This document shows positions 4,996 through 5,904 of a stretch of 5,904 nucleotides of DNA, in pieces. The position numbers and the translations under genes are program-made. The notes beneath the pieces are model-generated. The model saw nothing but the letters and a program-made list of their open reading frames with translations, was not told the origin of the DNA and did not search any database. Numbering within the stretch: the first letter of the stretch is position 1; each line of letters opens with the position of its first letter. Source of the stretch: UBA2256 sp964453055 (GTDB taxonomy: Bacteria; Spirochaetota; Spirochaetia; Treponematales; Rectinemataceae); assembly GCA_964453055.1 (NCBI GenBank), contig CAYVOD010000097.1, positions 1 to 5,904 of the forward strand, given 5' to 3'.

Positions 4996-5873
4996 CCGAT
5001 CGCTTCGATCGCTTTAATATTCACCGGCAAATCGATTTTCCCGCCGAGGCCCGCCTGAGCCGCCTGTCTGGACAGCCAGCCTAGCAGGGCAAGGGCTCTG
5101 TTGCCGGCCGATTCGAATATCCTCTCCACGGCGAAATTGACCGACTCTACGTTCGTGACGAAATACAGAAGCAGTCCCTCCCGGCAGGGGATCGCCCAGA
5201 GCCGGCTTCGCATTTTGCCTGAACTTACGAAGGGAATCATGAGGTACCGCATCACGCTGAGGTTTTCGCTTTCGAGCGAGAGCGATGCCCCGCCCCGACG
5301 CAAGGCGTAGCGGTATACGTTGGCCCCGAAGCTCGTGTCCTTCTGGAAGGCCAGGAACTCGAGGCTGCCGCCAGGCTCCAAGGCCGCTGCCTCGGCCCGG
5401 GAAGGGGCGTCCGAGGGTTTTCGCGAGGATTCGTCGTCGATCTTGTAGGCGCTCTCGTAGAGCGTGCGCATCGCGCCCCGGCTGGCGGACCAGTATTCCA
5501 GCCCGGCGAGGCTCTCGACCGAGGACAGGATGGCGCCGAGCTCGTCGAGGATGGCTTTGGGGGAGCGCTGGGCGTAGGCCTGGCCGACGGGCAGGAGGGC
5601 GAGGGCCTCGATCCTGAGTTCCTTGTCCGGGATTTTGGCCGGGGTGGGGGTGGGGAGATAGGGGTCCGCCAGCCGGGGCGCCAGGCGGGGATTTCCGCCC
5701 AGCCCGGAGTCTGCGACGAGGGCGGGGATGCCTGAGCTTGTATCGATGCCGGTCGGGTAGAAATCGGCCGCCGCCGGGAGCGGGATTGCCTGGGCGAAGC
5801 CTTGGGAAACGGCGCCTAGAGCAAGGAGGGTCAGCGCGATAATGGCCGGAAAGGAAGCCCGGGGGTAACTCAT
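4989..5873 (-). CDS. Exported hypothetical protein, DUF6675-like
   Basis: The 294-residue protein begins with a signal peptide: R5, a hydrophobic core (about 8-22) and A27-Q28-A29 as likely cleavage site, so it is exported. A low-complexity Pro/Ala-rich stretch follows (30-82, with PYLPTPTPAKIP). A folded region follows from about 83 to 290, with helices (AILDELGAILSSVESLAG, 107-124), EYWSASRGAMRTLYESAYKID (126-146) and strands (MRSRLWAIP, LLLYFVTN). There are no catalytic motifs that I recognise. The overall pattern resembles DUF6675, a family I associate with spirochaetes; this is recollection, not a search result. Function is unknown; an envelope role is only inferred from export. The start is ATG with no clear Shine-Dalgarno; see the possible leaderless promoter. 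GC is high, as in parAB, so it belongs to the native chromosome. Confidence 0.82.
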   Translation of the reverse strand: MSYPRASFPAIIALTLLALGAVSQGFAQAIPLPAAADFYPTGIDTSSGIPALVADSGLGGNPRLAPRLADPYLPTPTPAKIPDKELRIEALALLPVGQAYAQRSPKAILDELGAILSSVESLAGLEYWSASRGAMRTLYESAYKIDDESSRKPSDAPSRAEAAALEPGGSLEFLAFQKDTSFGANVYRYALRRGGASLSLESENLSVMRYLMIPFVSSGKMRSRLWAIPCREGLLLYFVTNVESVNFAVERIFESAGNRALALLGWLSRQAAQAGLGGKIDLPVNIKAIEAIGK

Positions 5874-5880
5874 CGCCGGA

Positions 5881-5886
5881 AGTGTA
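5881..5886 (-). promoter_or_regulatory. Possible -10 element (TACACT) very close to the start of the exported gene
   Basis: On the minus strand TACACT lies only seven bases before the ATG at 5873. If it is a -10 box (four of six matches), transcription would begin within a base or so of the start codon, giving a leaderless message. This would explain the lack of a Shine-Dalgarno. The -35 position would fall at or beyond the window edge, so it cannot be examined. Confidence 0.25.
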
Positions 5887-5904
5887 GCCGGAACCTGGCG
5901 AAAA

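Noticed and set aside
5285..5617. 110-codon Arg-rich + strand reading frame
   Set aside because: Its composition (runs of Arg, Pro and Gly) is typical of the antisense of a GC-rich gene, and it lies wholly within the exported hypothetical gene.
1..5904. Canonical parS site for the ParB encoded here
   Set aside because: I looked for the 16-base Spo0J-type palindrome built on GTTTCAC/GTGAAAC and found none. The nearest look-alike, around 1137-1150, lacks the symmetric second half.

Overview
The window looks like a chromosomal segment of a moderately GC-rich spirochaete, probably a Treponema or Rectinema relative. The evidence is indirect. The right-hand secreted protein resembles a hypothetical family (DUF6675) that I associate with spirochaetes, and the parA/parB pair is of the chromosomal Soj/Spo0J type. 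The genus is an inference.

Left part (1-1325): a class II Fic AMP-transferase gene on the + strand (45-1004). It has a self-inhibitory helix and a C-terminal winged helix. A striking double palindrome (11-34) sits just before its start. It is followed by a gene-free, AT-rich stretch of 321 bases with several palindromes and two adjacent, nearly perfect hairpins (1223-1265 and 1271-1308). This part is visibly poorer in GC than the rest: sample lines give about 45% in fic and 37% in the spacer, against about 68% in parB. It is therefore a likely acquired or accessory segment.

Central part (1326-4558): five minus-strand genes in tight succession, read right to left: parA, parB, a secreted SRPBCC/START-like protein, a 92-residue unknown protein and a DUF1801 protein. 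parA/parB and parB/SRPBCC overlap by exactly 8 bases with the same layout (GTGnnTAA), which suggests translational coupling. The unknown ORF is in the same frame as the SRPBCC gene, straight after its stop. It appears to start at an ATT codon behind a good Shine-Dalgarno sequence. A chromosome-partition pair is thus joined to an exported, probably lipid- or hydrophobe-binding protein, which is the most unusual gene-content observation here.

Right part (4559-5904): a 127-base divergent promoter region separates parA from a small NifU/Nfu-type iron-sulfur protein gene on the + strand (4686-4910). A GC-rich hairpin follows it. Converging on it is a minus-strand gene for an exported, DUF6675-like protein of unknown role (4989-5873).

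There are no rRNA, tRNA, CRISPR or transposase genes in the window, and I found no canonical parS site. No clearly new multi-gene defence or metabolic system is evident. The best leads are the Fic operator, the hairpin pair in the convergent spacer, the ATT-initiated small gene and the coupling of partition genes to a secreted protein.
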